Below, one piece after another: positions 1 through 7,574 of a stretch of 64,000 bases of DNA. Under the pieces are notes generated by a model, which was not told where the DNA came from, searched no databases, and worked only from the letters and a program-made list of their open reading frames with translations. The position numbers and the translations under genes are program-made. The stretch spans positions 6,078 to 70,077 of the forward strand of contig JBCCER010000003.1 of NCBI GenBank assembly GCA_039030175.1, written 5' to 3'. The DNA comes from JANQGH01 sp039030175. GTDB lineage: Bacteria > Pseudomonadota > Alphaproteobacteria > DSM-16000 > Inquilinaceae. Within the stretch, counting starts at the first letter, position 1; every line of letters begins with the position of its first letter.

Positions 1-609
1 ATCAGGGCGTTAGACGCCGATGGCCATGAGGTCGCGCCGGGCGACGTCGGCGCGTTGGTCGCAAAACTTCCCCTCCCACCGGGGACCTTCCCGACACTGT
101 GGAACGCGGCCGAACGGTATCGAGAAGCCTACATGACGGACTTTCCGGGCTACTACAAAACCGGGGACGCCGGCTTTGTCGACGAGGATGGATATGTCCA
201 TGTCATGACCCGGGTCGACGACGTCATCAACGTCGCGGGCCATAGACTTTCGACAGGCGCGATCGAGGAGGTGCTGTCGGCCCACCAGGACGTCGCAGAA
301 TGTGCCGTCATCGGCGTGGCGGACGCTCTTAAGGGTCAATTGCCGGTTGGTTTCGTCGTCCTGAAAGCCGGGGTCGACCGGCCGCACGAGGCGATCACTC
401 AAGAGGTCGTGCAAATGGTGCGCGATCAAATCGGACCGGTCGCCGCCTTCAAAACGGCTTTCGTGGTGGATCGTCTACCAAAGACCCGTTCAGGCAAAAT
501 CCTGCGCGGCACCATGCGCAAAATAGCCGATGGCGAACCGGTTACCGTGCCCGCGACAATCGACGATCCGGTGATTTTGGACGAAATTCGCTCGGCAATA
601 GCAGTCTAG
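1..609 (+). CDS. prpE: Propionyl-CoA synthetase (AMP-forming), C-terminal part
   Basis: The frame is open from the first base and ends in TAG, so only the last 202 residues are present and the start lies outside the window. The family activates propionate (or acetate) to acyl-CoA through an acyl-adenylate in the cytoplasm. The piece holds the YYKTGDAG hinge region, the VAGHRLSTGAIEE stretch typical of PrpE/ACSS3-type enzymes, and the C-terminal PKTRSGKILR motif, whose lysine is the catalytic residue and the usual site of regulatory acylation. An acetyl-CoA synthetase is the alternative, but the RLSTGAIEEVLSAH wording fits PrpE better. No partner genes of the propionate pathway are visible. 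Confidence 0.85.
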   Translation: MRALDADGHEVAPGDVGALVAKLPLPPGTFPTLWNAAERYREAYMTDFPGYYKTGDAGFVDEDGYVHVMTRVDDVINVAGHRLSTGAIEEVLSAHQDVAECAVIGVADALKGQLPVGFVVLKAGVDRPHEAITQEVVQMVRDQIGPVAAFKTAFVVDRLPKTRSGKILRGTMRKIADGEPVTVPATIDDPVILDEIRSAIAV

Positions 610-689
610 CGATACGGCCGGTTTCACGAAATCATCACAAAAAGCTCACCGGTCACGCGCTTGCGCGCCCCACTCGGCGACATCAAATT

Positions 690-731
690 ATGAAGTGGAA
701 ACGCCGATTGTATCGGTATTTGCATCTTTGA
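690..731 (+). other. Possible 13-residue basic leader peptide
   Basis: An ATG-initiated frame encodes MKWKRRLYRYLHL, a very basic and aromatic peptide. It ends 21 bases before a strong hairpin terminator. No clear Shine-Dalgarno sequence precedes it. A weak promoter-like TTGCGC at 659-664 lies upstream. It could be a leader peptide, a short toxin-like peptide or chance. Only the placement just before a terminator makes it notable. Confidence 0.15.
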
Positions 732-752
732 TGCCTCCCCTGTCGACTTTTG

Positions 753-778
753 CGCCACCCGAACGGGTGGCGTATTTT
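753..778 (+). terminator. Rho-independent terminator after prpE or a short transcript
   Basis: Eight-base stem CGCCACCC/GGGTGGCG with a GAAC loop is followed by TATTTTT. It would end either the prpE transcript or a short independent transcript covering about 690-779. Confidence 0.8.
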
Positions 779-828
779 TGTCTTTCTCCCTAGCCGAGAG
801 AGTCGGGCAAAAAGCCTTTGAATCCGGG

Positions 829-857
829 TTGACGGCGGTTTCAGCCCTTCATAAGGT
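829..857 (+). promoter_or_regulatory. Sigma70-type promoter for a short intergenic transcript
   Basis: TTGACG (829-834), a 17-base spacer and TAAGGT (852-857) form a good housekeeping promoter pointing right. No open frame of useful size follows before the terminator at 899-926, so the product would be an RNA of about 63 nt. Confidence 0.55.
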
Positions 858-863
858 GCCGCC

Positions 864-926
864 CACGCTCGGGTTGAACGGGTGAGGCAAAAACAATGGA
901 GGGCCGATCAACGGCCCTCTTTTTTT
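864..926 (+). ncRNA. Candidate small RNA, about 63 nt
   Basis: The segment is bounded by a TTGACG-N17-TAAGGT promoter and an intrinsic terminator. The start is inferred as about seven bases after the -10 box. It contains no coding frame, and the 5' half is a single-stranded-looking AAAACAAT-containing stretch, as in many base-pairing small RNAs. I do not recognise the family. Neighbours are prpE on the left and hsp20 convergent on the right, and neither needs a promoter here. The whole 610-1061 gap otherwise holds only the terminator at 753-778 and the weak 13-codon frame. Confidence 0.45.
899..926 (+). terminator. Rho-independent terminator of the candidate small RNA
   Basis: Perfect eight-base stem GAGGGCCG/CGGCCCTC, five-base loop, then seven T residues. 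This is one of the strongest terminators in the window. Confidence 0.85.
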
Positions 927-1061
927 GTCTGCGCCCCGCCAACAACCGATTGAAAGTCCGGGTAAACCCGAATTCCGGTCCGCCGTTGTAGGCGTGGTTC
1001 CCAAAAACCAAAAGCGGCGCCCGGGTGGGCGCCGCTCGGATGGTCTTCGGTTGAATGACCG

Positions 1062-1517
1062 TTAGGCTGCGGTGGCCTCGATCTGCTTGTTGGAACCGGC
1101 CGCGATTTCGATCTTGCGGGGCTTCAGAGCCTCCGGGACCTCGCGGGCCAGATCGATGTGCAGCAGGCCGTTTTCCAGATGGGCGCCGGTCACCTTGATG
1201 TAATCGGCGAGCTGGAAGCGGCGCTCAAAAGCGCGCCCGGCAATGCCGCGATAGAGGAACGAGGTGTCCTCGCCCTCATCCTTGCGGGCAGTGCCCTTGA
1301 CGGTCAGCGTATTCTCGTTGGCGACGATCTCAAGATCGTTCTCGCCAAATCCAGCCACAGCCATCGAGATCAGGTAGGCGTCGTCGCCAACCTTCGCGAT
1401 GTTATAGGGCGGATAGGAATTGGTGGTGTCTTGCTGAAACGCGTTGTCGAATACGCGTGAGATCCGATCAAAACCAACCGTGGACCGGAATAGCGGAGAC
1501 AAGTCAAACGTACGCAT
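1062..1517 (-). CDS. Small heat shock protein Hsp20 (IbpA-like)
   Basis: This 151-residue protein is an ATP-independent holdase that binds unfolding proteins in the cytoplasm and hands them to DnaK/ClpB. The N-terminal stretch DLSPLFRSTVGFDRI is typical of alphaproteobacterial IbpA-type proteins. The alpha-crystallin domain spans about residues 35-130, with the AVAGF and LYRGIAGRAFERRF elements and ENGLLHIDL near its end. The ATG start is preceded by AGGAGG at a normal distance. The leader upstream carries a ROSE-like element (separate entry), consistent with heat-induced translation. It lies alone, convergent to the candidate small RNA. Confidence 0.92.
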   Translation of the reverse strand: MRTFDLSPLFRSTVGFDRISRVFDNAFQQDTTNSYPPYNIAKVGDDAYLISMAVAGFGENDLEIVANENTLTVKGTARKDEGEDTSFLYRGIAGRAFERRFQLADYIKVTGAHLENGLLHIDLAREVPEALKPRKIEIAAGSNKQIEATAA

Positions 1518-1600
1518 TGGTTATCCTCCTTAGAAGCGATACCAGAGTTGAAAGGCGTGCCATCACGACCCCGCCCCGCCTCAGCCCCTCCGTTTTCGAA
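1518..1600 (-). promoter_or_regulatory. Candidate ROSE-type RNA thermometer in the hsp20 leader
   Basis: On the minus strand the hsp20 ribosome-binding site AGGAGG (1530-1525) is preceded, four bases upstream, by TCGCT (1539-1535). This fits the U(U/C)GCU core of ROSE elements, which pairs with the Shine-Dalgarno sequence at low temperature. CUUC can pair with GAGG across a short loop. ROSE elements are a known hallmark of alphaproteobacterial hsp20 genes. The upstream hairpins were not folded, so the 5' limit is approximate. A TTGACA lies further upstream (1624-1619, minus strand). Confidence 0.45.
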
Positions 1601-1723
1601 CGGCCGAGACTTGATGATGTCAACCAGCCCTAGAATGGCACTGCATCGACAAGACATAGATGGGAAGCACGCAATTTCCGTTCAAGGGTTGCGCAACGAT
1701 CTGCGTTATTGGGCCTAAGAAAG

Positions 1724-1906
1724 CTAAAGCTTGAAGTACTTCTCCGCCTCGCTGAGATGGTCCTTTCGGCTGGCAATCACTACGCGCACACGCTCGATCT
1801 CGGCCTCGAGTTGAGCGATGTAATCGGTCAGATCTTCGACCGACAGAGGATCCAGATTCGGCGGCGCGATTTTTGGGCGGCGGGGCTCCAGATCTTCCGG
1901 TTCCAT
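1724..1906 (-). CDS. DUF1192 family small protein
   Basis: This 60-residue protein has the family pattern: an N-terminal PRRPK stretch, then LDPLSVEDLTDYI and a coiled-coil with LEAEIERV, ending in AEKYFKL. DUF1192 proteins are small, predicted cytoplasmic and specific to alphaproteobacteria, and their function is unknown. The gene is divergent from the quinone oxidoreductase and separated from it by about 115 bp, an arrangement often seen in this class. The SD-like GGAG just before the start supports the ATG at 1906. Confidence 0.85.
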   Translation of the reverse strand: MEPEDLEPRRPKIAPPNLDPLSVEDLTDYIAQLEAEIERVRVVIASRKDHLSEAEKYFKL

Positions 1907-2021
1907 CGAGCGGTCTCCTACTGCAAAGAGTGTGGCCTAGCCTGACGGCCCGGCGGGCGCTTGCCAAGAGGTACAACCCAACGGTACTAGAGCCCTCCCC
2001 TTTTCATGCCCGGAGCACGAT

Positions 2022-3029
2022 ATGGCCACGGCCAACCCCTTGCCCTCGGAAATGACGGCGATAGAGATCCACGAACCCGGCGGGCCCGAGGTTTTGCGCC
2101 CTACTCGGCTGCCTATCCCAGAACTACGGCCTGGCGAAGTGCTCATCGAGGTTGCGGCCGCCGGGGTTAACCGGCCCGATGTTTTGCAGCGCCAAGGCGC
2201 CTATCCACCCCCCGCCGGCGCTAGCCCCTTACCTGGCCTAGAGGTTGCTGGAACGATCGTCGCAACCAATCCAAACACTGGAAACTGGTCCATCGGAGAC
2301 CAAGTCTGCGCCCTCGTGGCTGGCGGCGGCTATGCTCAATATTGCGCCGCCCCCGCGCCGCAATGCCTGCACATCCCGGAGGGCCTCTCAATGATCGAGG
2401 CCGCTGCGCTGCCGGAGACCTTCTTCACAGTTTGGACCAACCTGTTTCAGCGCGGTCGCCTAACCTCCGGCGAAACGGTTTTGATCCATGGCGGTTCCAG
2501 TGGCATCGGCACGACTGCCATTCAGTTGGCAAAGGCGGCTGGCGCGACCGTCATCGCGACCGCGGGGAGCGACGACAAATGCGTCGCCTGTCGCGAATTG
2601 GGCGCGGATCTCGCCATCAACTACAAGTCCCAGGACTTTGTTGCGGAGGTCGCGGCCGCGACCAACAGCGAGGGCGTCAATGTGGTCCTGGACATGGTCG
2701 GCGGCGATTATCTCTCCCGCAATCTCAAGTCACTCGCGGTCGATGGGCGCCATGTCTCAATCGCCTTTCTGGCGGGACCCAAGGCCGAGTTGGATCTGCG
2801 ACCGGTGATGGTGCGCCGATTGACGTTGACAGGATCGACACTGCGGCCCCGCACAGTGGACCAGAAGGCGGCAATTGCGGAGGAGTTACACGCCCAAGTC
2901 TGGCCATTGCTGGAAAATGGCACTGTGCGGCCGGTGATTCACGAAACCATGCCCCTGGAGCAAGCCAGCCGGGCACATGCTCTAATGGAAACCAGCAGCC
3001 ATATCGGCAAGATCATGCTGGAAGTTTAG
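2022..3029 (+). CDS. NAD(P)H quinone oxidoreductase, PIG3/QOR type
   Basis: This 335-residue zinc-independent medium-chain dehydrogenase/reductase would reduce quinones or enones with NADPH in the cytoplasm. The N-terminal GroES-like domain includes AAGVNRPDVLQRQGAYPPP, characteristic of the PIG3 subgroup. The Rossmann domain starts with the nucleotide-binding GGSSGIGTTAIQLAK at about residue 157. Structural-zinc cysteines are absent, as expected for QORs. The ATG is preceded by GGAG. The gene lies just upstream of trcR and divergent from DUF1192. Physiological substrate unknown. Confidence 0.88.
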   Translation: MATANPLPSEMTAIEIHEPGGPEVLRPTRLPIPELRPGEVLIEVAAAGVNRPDVLQRQGAYPPPAGASPLPGLEVAGTIVATNPNTGNWSIGDQVCALVAGGGYAQYCAAPAPQCLHIPEGLSMIEAAALPETFFTVWTNLFQRGRLTSGETVLIHGGSSGIGTTAIQLAKAAGATVIATAGSDDKCVACRELGADLAINYKSQDFVAEVAAATNSEGVNVVLDMVGGDYLSRNLKSLAVDGRHVSIAFLAGPKAELDLRPVMVRRLTLTGSTLRPRTVDQKAAIAEELHAQVWPLLENGTVRPVIHETMPLEQASRAHALMETSSHIGKIMLEV

Positions 3030-3045
3030 TCCACCGACATCGGAT

Positions 3046-3074
3046 TTGCGTTTGGCGTGCAGACCGCCTATATC
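3046..3074 (+). promoter_or_regulatory. Candidate promoter upstream of trcR
   Basis: TTGCGT (3046-3051), 17-base spacer, TATATC (3069-3074). It lies in the 206-bp gap after the quinone oxidoreductase gene and would give a leader of about 155 nt for trcR. Assigned by eye from consensus match only. Confidence 0.35.
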
Positions 3075-3235
3075 CACACTTGGTAAGGAAGACCGAGCCG
3101 CTAGGCCGTCCAAATTGCCCGTCTCTGCAGCAAAACCAACAGGGGCGCCGCGTCCGGCCCAACTCTCAGGGCTTGACGCGTAGGATCTTTATTTGCGTTT
3201 CACTGCGATCGTCTCCGTCAACTAGGATAAGACAT

Positions 3236-3850
3236 ATGGCCCAGCCCCTGATGCCAAAAGCCACCGCGGTATGGCTGCTCGACAACACCGCGCTTAGCTT
3301 TGAGCAGATTTCTGAGTTCTGTGGCCTGCACGAACTCGAAACTCAGGCAATCGCCGATGGCGAGGTTGCCATCGGTATGGTCGGCATGGATCCCATCGCC
3401 AATGGCCAGTTGACCCAGGAAGAGATCGACAGGTGCGTGGCCGACCCGGAGGCACAGCTAAAGCTGGCCGTTCACGACATGCCGATGCCGAAGGCGCGCA
3501 CTAAAGGTCCTCGCTATACTCCGGTGACTAAGCGACAGGACAAGCCCGACGGCATTTCCTGGCTGCTAAAGAACCATCCCGAACTGAGTGACGCCGCAAT
3601 TGGTCGCCTGATCGGCACCACTAAGCCGACCATCAACGCGGTGCGTGACCGCACCCATTGGAACAGCGCTAACATCAAGGCACAAAGTCCGGTTCAGCTT
3701 GGACTGTGCACCTATCAGGATCTGACCGAGGCGCTTGCCAAGGCCCGCAAACGGGCCGGGATCACGGAAGACACAATGCCAGCAGAAAGCGCCGAACCTC
3801 TCGATCCCCCGATCGAAGAAGCGCCGCTGACCATTGACGAGGCCCACTGA
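3236..3850 (+). CDS. trcR: Cell-cycle regulator TrcR (DUF1013)
   Basis: This 204-residue protein matches the DUF1013 family throughout: the N-terminal MPKATAVWLLDNTALSFEQI, a central DKPDGISWLLKNHPEL segment and the GRLIGTTKPTINAVRDRTHW helix-turn-helix-like stretch. The founding member, in Caulobacter, associates with RNA polymerase and influences cell-cycle gene expression. The frame stays open far upstream, but the ATG at 3236 is preceded by AGGA and begins the conserved region, so the longer 502-codon frame is rejected. The acidic tail after about residue 180 is low in conservation. Confidence 0.9.
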   Translation: MAQPLMPKATAVWLLDNTALSFEQISEFCGLHELETQAIADGEVAIGMVGMDPIANGQLTQEEIDRCVADPEAQLKLAVHDMPMPKARTKGPRYTPVTKRQDKPDGISWLLKNHPELSDAAIGRLIGTTKPTINAVRDRTHWNSANIKAQSPVQLGLCTYQDLTEALAKARKRAGITEDTMPAESAEPLDPPIEEAPLTIDEAH

Positions 3851-3877
3851 GGCCCGCTTCCCGCTCCAAAAAGATAA

Positions 3878-3901
3878 GGCGCGCCCCTTTAAGGGCGCGC
3901 C
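3878..3901 (-). terminator. Hairpin terminator between trcR and the DUF465 gene
   Basis: Nine-base perfect inverted repeat GGCGCGCCC/GGGCGCGCC. Read on the minus strand it is followed by TTATCTTTTT, so it fits the end of the minus-strand DUF465 gene. On the plus strand the T-tract is missing, but the hairpin may also shape the trcR 3' end. Confidence 0.65.
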
Positions 3902-3957
3902 AACGATCTACTGCCAGAGCCGGAAATTGTTCGCGGCCGGCATGCTCAAATCGGAGA

Positions 3958-4122
3958 TCAGTTTACGTCAAGTCGTGTGATCTCGTCCTTCAGTTTGAGC
4001 TTTTCGCGTTTCAACTCGGAGATTCGGATATCGTCTGGATGCGGTCGATGGAATTCTTCGGCAATCTGGCTCTCAAGATCGGCGTGCCGTGCACGCAAGG
4101 TCTCGATCCGATCCATCAACAT
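3958..4122 (-). CDS. DUF465 (YdcH-like) small protein, copy 1
   Basis: This 54-residue protein, too short for most gene callers, begins MLMDRIETLRARHADLES and ends with KREKLKLKDEITRLDVN. The pattern of two amphipathic helices with a LK.KL.LKDEI motif is that of DUF465/YdcH proteins, whose function is unknown. GGAGGAG sits five bases from the ATG, a strong ribosome-binding site. It lies downstream of pfk in the same direction with a 180-bp gap. A second family member lies on the other side of pfk at 5630-5830. Confidence 0.8.
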   Translation of the reverse strand: MLMDRIETLRARHADLESQIAEEFHRPHPDDIRISELKREKLKLKDEITRLDVN

Positions 4123-4304
4123 TGAGCTCCTCCAATTTTTGTTGCGAAACTAAATTACCAATCCGACCCCGTGTCTATAAGACTTGTTTTAGATGATATC
4201 CGATTTCAATGAAAAAGGTAGCGATTCGCAGCCCCATGTTTCGATTTTGTGAAAACCATGTGAGGTGATCGCATCCGCGCCGCTCGCTGGCTTGGGAGAC
4301 TAAT

Positions 4305-5387
4305 TCAATCTCCCAGGCAGATCCCGAGGCCTCGTGCCGTTCTAACCAATGGCTCGTCCATCTCGACGACGCTGTATTCGGCGATCGCCTCTTCTAGCGG
4401 AACGTCGATGATGTGCCGGTCGGACCACGCGACCATGCGGTCGAACTTGCCGTCCGCCGCCAAATCGACGGCATGCACGCCGAAGGCCTGTGCGATCAGT
4501 CGGTCGCGCCAGCTTGGCGGCGAGCCCCGCTGCACGTGGCCCAGCACCGAGACGCGGGTTTCGGCCCCCGTCGCCGCGGCGATCTGGTGGCTGACATATT
4601 CGCCAATGCCGCCAAGACGTTTCTGGCCATCGACAAACTCTTTGTGAACGGCCGAACCTTCCTGGGTCTTCACCGCTTCCGACACCACGACGAGTGCGAA
4701 GTTACGCCCATTGGCGCGCAGCTGTTTGATCTTGTCGGTGACGGATTCGATTCGATAGGGAATCTCGGGCAGCAAGATCACATCCGCACCGCCGGCGATG
4801 CCCGCCGATAGGGCAATGTGCCCCGCGTCACGGCCCATGACTTCCAGCACCATGACCCGGGCATGACTGGCAGCCGTCGGCTGCAACCGGTCAAGCGCCT
4901 CTGTTGCCACCGAAACCGCCGTGTCGAAACCAACGGATACTTCCGTTTGTCCGACGTCATTGTCGATTGTCTTGGGCACACCCACCAGGCCGATGCCGCT
5001 GTTGGAAAACAGCTTGCGCAGGATTGCAAAGCTGCCGTCGCCGCCTATGCCGATCAGCGCCTCGATACCGAGTTCCTTGCAGCCGCCGACGATTTCGGCT
5101 GACCGGTCCTTCGTCGTTCCATCAGCCATCGGGAACGCGAAGGGATTGCCCTTGTTGGTCGTGCCCAGGATCGTCCCACCCTGGCGCATCACCTGCCCGG
5201 TGAACATCGATGGTTTGAGCACGTCATATTGCAGCGGACGGGTTAGCAACCCAGTCGTACCATCCTTGATTCCGATGATCGTCCAGCCAATTTCCGCCGC
5301 CCGATAAACGGCGGCCCGTATGACCGCATTCAGCCCAGCACAATCGCCGCCGCTGGTCAGAATGCCAATGCGCTTCTCACCTGCCAT
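4305..5387 (-). CDS. 6-phosphofructokinase, PFP/mixed-substrate clade
   Basis: This 360-residue enzyme phosphorylates fructose 6-phosphate to fructose 1,6-bisphosphate. SGGDCAGLN at 12-20 binds phosphoryl donor, GGDGS at 115-119 and PKTIDND at 138-144 form the active site, and MGRDAGHIA follows. The residue pair that discriminates donors is mixed: glycine in GGDGS is the ATP type, while lysine in PKTIDND is shared by PPi-dependent and group III ATP enzymes. ATP use is therefore likelier, but the protein belongs to the PFP-like clade. The start was moved from an upstream in-frame codon to ATG 5387, where homology begins. No strong SD is visible. Confidence 0.88.
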   Translation of the reverse strand: MAGEKRIGILTSGGDCAGLNAVIRAAVYRAAEIGWTIIGIKDGTTGLLTRPLQYDVLKPSMFTGQVMRQGGTILGTTNKGNPFAFPMADGTTKDRSAEIVGGCKELGIEALIGIGGDGSFAILRKLFSNSGIGLVGVPKTIDNDVGQTEVSVGFDTAVSVATEALDRLQPTAASHARVMVLEVMGRDAGHIALSAGIAGGADVILLPEIPYRIESVTDKIKQLRANGRNFALVVVSEAVKTQEGSAVHKEFVDGQKRLGGIGEYVSHQIAAATGAETRVSVLGHVQRGSPPSWRDRLIAQAFGVHAVDLAADGKFDRMVAWSDRHIIDVPLEEAIAEYSVVEMDEPLVRTARGLGICLGD

Positions 5388-5629
5388 AGTCGTAATGTCT
5401 TCAGTCTGGAGGGATGAAATCGGCGCTAGTGTTAGCAGATCGGTATGGCGATGCAACTGCTGAGAATCGCCGGAGTTTCGCCGGGTCGTAGCCTGCGGGA
5501 GGAACGAGCGATGAGGGTCGCGCAAGCGCTAATCTTCGGGCGTTTTACTAAGAATTAGGCCGATTGGTATTGGGCACGTGACAAAATCGGTTTACCCGGG
5601 GCAGCAATATTTGGATGATGCCGGTCACC

Positions 5630-5830
5630 ATGACGGATCAAAGTGCCCTGCGGGAACGACTCAAGGCGTTGGAACAGGAACATCGCGACCTGGACGATGT
5701 AATCGAGCGGCTCGCCGAATCGGCCCCGTTCGACCAGTTGCGCATGCAGCGGTTGAAGAAACGCAAGCTGGCCTTGAGGGATCTGATCGCACGGATTGAG
5801 AGCCAAATCGTTCCTGATATTATTGCCTAA
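5630..5830 (+). CDS. DUF465 (YdcH-like) small protein, copy 2
   Basis: This 66-residue protein (from MTDQSALRERL) has the DUF465 architecture: helix 1 LKALEQEHRDLDDVIERL, then the LKKRKLALRDLIARIES motif. An upstream in-frame ATG at 5615 is possible but adds only MMPVT. It lies directly upstream of purE, as is usual in alphaproteobacteria. Function unknown. A small hairpin (TGCCGC/GCGGCA, 5846-5861) in the 70-bp gap may attenuate read-through into purE. Confidence 0.8.
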   Translation: MTDQSALRERLKALEQEHRDLDDVIERLAESAPFDQLRMQRLKKRKLALRDLIARIESQIVPDIIA

Positions 5831-5900
5831 ATCCTGAAGCCTCTATGCCGCCCCTGCGGCAATTCCTTTGCAATCCCAACGTTAAGACTTGGAGCCGCCT

Positions 5901-6410
5901 ATGGCCGACCGGCCCGTTTCCTCACCGCCACTTGTCGGCATCATCATGGGCAGTCAGTCGGATTGGGCTACGATGAAGCACGCCGCCGAAACCCTGTCTC
6001 AGCTCGGGGTCGCGTTCGAGAGCCGGATCATATCGGCACATCGCACGCCAAAGCGGCTTTACGACTATGCAGAAGCAGCGGCTAAGAGCGGCCTTAAGGT
6101 CATTATCGCCGGTGCCGGCGGCGCTGCCCATCTGCCTGGAATGGTGGCATCGCTCACCCGGGTTCCGGTGCTTGGCGTGCCGGTCGAAAGCCGTGCTCTC
6201 AGTGGCTGGGATAGCTTGCTGTCGATCGTTCAAATGCCGGCAGGCATTCCCGTGGGCACGTTGGCCATCGGTAGGGCAGGCGCGGTCAACGCCGCTCTTA
6301 TGGCTGGCGAAATCGTGGCGCTGGGCGATCCAAAAGTCGCAGACGCGGTCATCGCGTGGCGCGACAAACAGACGGAAGCTGTCGCCAACCATCCCGTGGA
6401 TGAGGTTTAG
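5901..6410 (+). CDS. purE: 5-(carboxyamino)imidazole ribonucleotide mutase PurE
   Basis: This 169-residue class I PurE rearranges N5-CAIR to CAIR in purine synthesis, working with PurK. Seen: the substrate loop GSQSDWATMKHA at about residues 18-29, the ISAHRTP motif with the catalytic histidine, IAGAGGAAHLPGM, and the GVPVESRALSGWDSLLSIVQMP region. The ATG at 5901 has GGAG six bases upstream, so the slightly longer frame from 5889 is not used. purK begins one base after the stop. Confidence 0.95.
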   Translation: MADRPVSSPPLVGIIMGSQSDWATMKHAAETLSQLGVAFESRIISAHRTPKRLYDYAEAAAKSGLKVIIAGAGGAAHLPGMVASLTRVPVLGVPVESRALSGWDSLLSIVQMPAGIPVGTLAIGRAGAVNAALMAGEIVALGDPKVADAVIAWRDKQTEAVANHPVDEV

Positions 6411-6411
6411 C

Positions 6412-7479
6412 ATGGCACTTTCAGCAGGTGCCGTGATCGGCATTCTTGGGGGCGGACAGCTTGGCCGGATGACGGCCCTGGCGGCCGCACGGCTCGGCTA
6501 TCGCTGTCACATCTTCTGCCCGGAACCAGATGCACCGGCAACTCAGGTTGCTGACCGGCACACTGCCGCAGGCTACGGCGACAAGGCAGCCTTGGAGGCT
6601 TTTGCCAAGGAGGTGGATGTCGTTACCTATGAGTTCGAGAACATTCCGTTGGAGGCTGTGGAGCATCTTGCAACTCAGCGCCCGGTTCACCCTCGTTCCG
6701 AGACCTTGGCGGCTTGCCAGGATCGCCTTGCGGAGAAGGAGTTTGTTGCGGCTGCCGGCATCGGCACCTGCCGCTACAGCGCGGTGGACAGTCTTGAAGG
6801 CTTAATGGTAGCGCTTGCGGAAATTGGCACGCCATCGATCCTAAAGACCCGTAGATTTGGCTATGATGGCAAGGGACAGGTTCGGATCGACCATCCCGAC
6901 GAAGCGTCGTCGGCCTGGTCCGAACTGGGCGGCGTGCCTTCAATCCTGGAAGGCTTCGTCCCCTTCCAGGCGGAACTATCGGTGATTGCGGCCCGGGGTG
7001 CCGATGGTGGCGTAGTCTGCTTCCCCCCGGCGGAGAATCAGCATGTCAACCACATCCTCTCCGTCAGCACCGCGCCGGCACCGCGACCGGCATCTGTTCT
7101 GCAGGAAGCCGATCGTATTGGGAGGGCTCTCATCGAGCGCTTTGATATGGTCGGGTTGCTAGCTGTAGAACTGTTTCTGACGACTGATGATCGGCTGCTG
7201 GTCAACGAAATGGCCCCACGTCCGCACAATTCCGGCCATTGGACGCAAAATGGCTGCGCAACCGATCAATTCGAGCAGCTGGTTCGCTGCGTTACCGCGC
7301 AGCCGTTAGGGCCGACGGACGCATTGTTTCGTACTGAGATGGTCAACCTGCTGGGCGACGACATAGAACGGGTCCCGTCTCTTTTGGCCGACCCGACCGC
7401 CCATCTTCACCTCTATGGCAAGGCGGAAGCCCGGCCTGGGCGAAAAATGGGGCACGTTAACCGCCGCCTTTCTGACTGA
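6412..7479 (+). CDS. purK: 5-(carboxyamino)imidazole ribonucleotide synthase PurK
   Basis: This 355-residue ATP-grasp enzyme makes N5-CAIR from AIR, bicarbonate and ATP, feeding PurE. It starts with IGILGGGQLGRM, contains the EFENIP segment, the TRRFGYDGKGQ ATP-binding loop, the EGFVPFQAELSVI stretch and the metal-binding NEMAPRPHNSGHWT near residue 265. The open frame extends far upstream inside purE, but ATG 6412, one base after the purE stop, begins the conserved sequence. Co-transcription with purE is almost certain. Confidence 0.95.
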   Translation: MALSAGAVIGILGGGQLGRMTALAAARLGYRCHIFCPEPDAPATQVADRHTAAGYGDKAALEAFAKEVDVVTYEFENIPLEAVEHLATQRPVHPRSETLAACQDRLAEKEFVAAAGIGTCRYSAVDSLEGLMVALAEIGTPSILKTRRFGYDGKGQVRIDHPDEASSAWSELGGVPSILEGFVPFQAELSVIAARGADGGVVCFPPAENQHVNHILSVSTAPAPRPASVLQEADRIGRALIERFDMVGLLAVELFLTTDDRLLVNEMAPRPHNSGHWTQNGCATDQFEQLVRCVTAQPLGPTDALFRTEMVNLLGDDIERVPSLLADPTAHLHLYGKAEARPGRKMGHVNRRLSD

Positions 7480-7504
7480 CGTTCCCAGCAATCACAGCCG
7501 TCAA

Positions 7505-7532
7505 TTGCGATGGCGATCCGCTGTGCTATGAC
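7505..7532 (+). promoter_or_regulatory. Candidate fumC promoter
   Basis: TTGCGA (7505-7510), 16-base spacer, TATGAC (7527-7532), about 40 bp before the fumC start in the 95-bp gap after purK. A modest consensus match. Confidence 0.35.
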
Positions 7533-7574
7533 TGCCCAAAATTTCGATACAGCCGAACGAAGGACCGCTGATCC

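Noticed and set aside
2342..3235. Upstream extension of the trcR frame
   Set aside because: It overlaps the quinone oxidoreductase gene in another frame and has no homology; the ATG at 3236 has a ribosome site and starts the conserved domain.
4294..4314. GGGAGA/TCTCCC hairpin at the pfk stop codon
   Set aside because: There is no T-tract on either strand, so it was not called a terminator.
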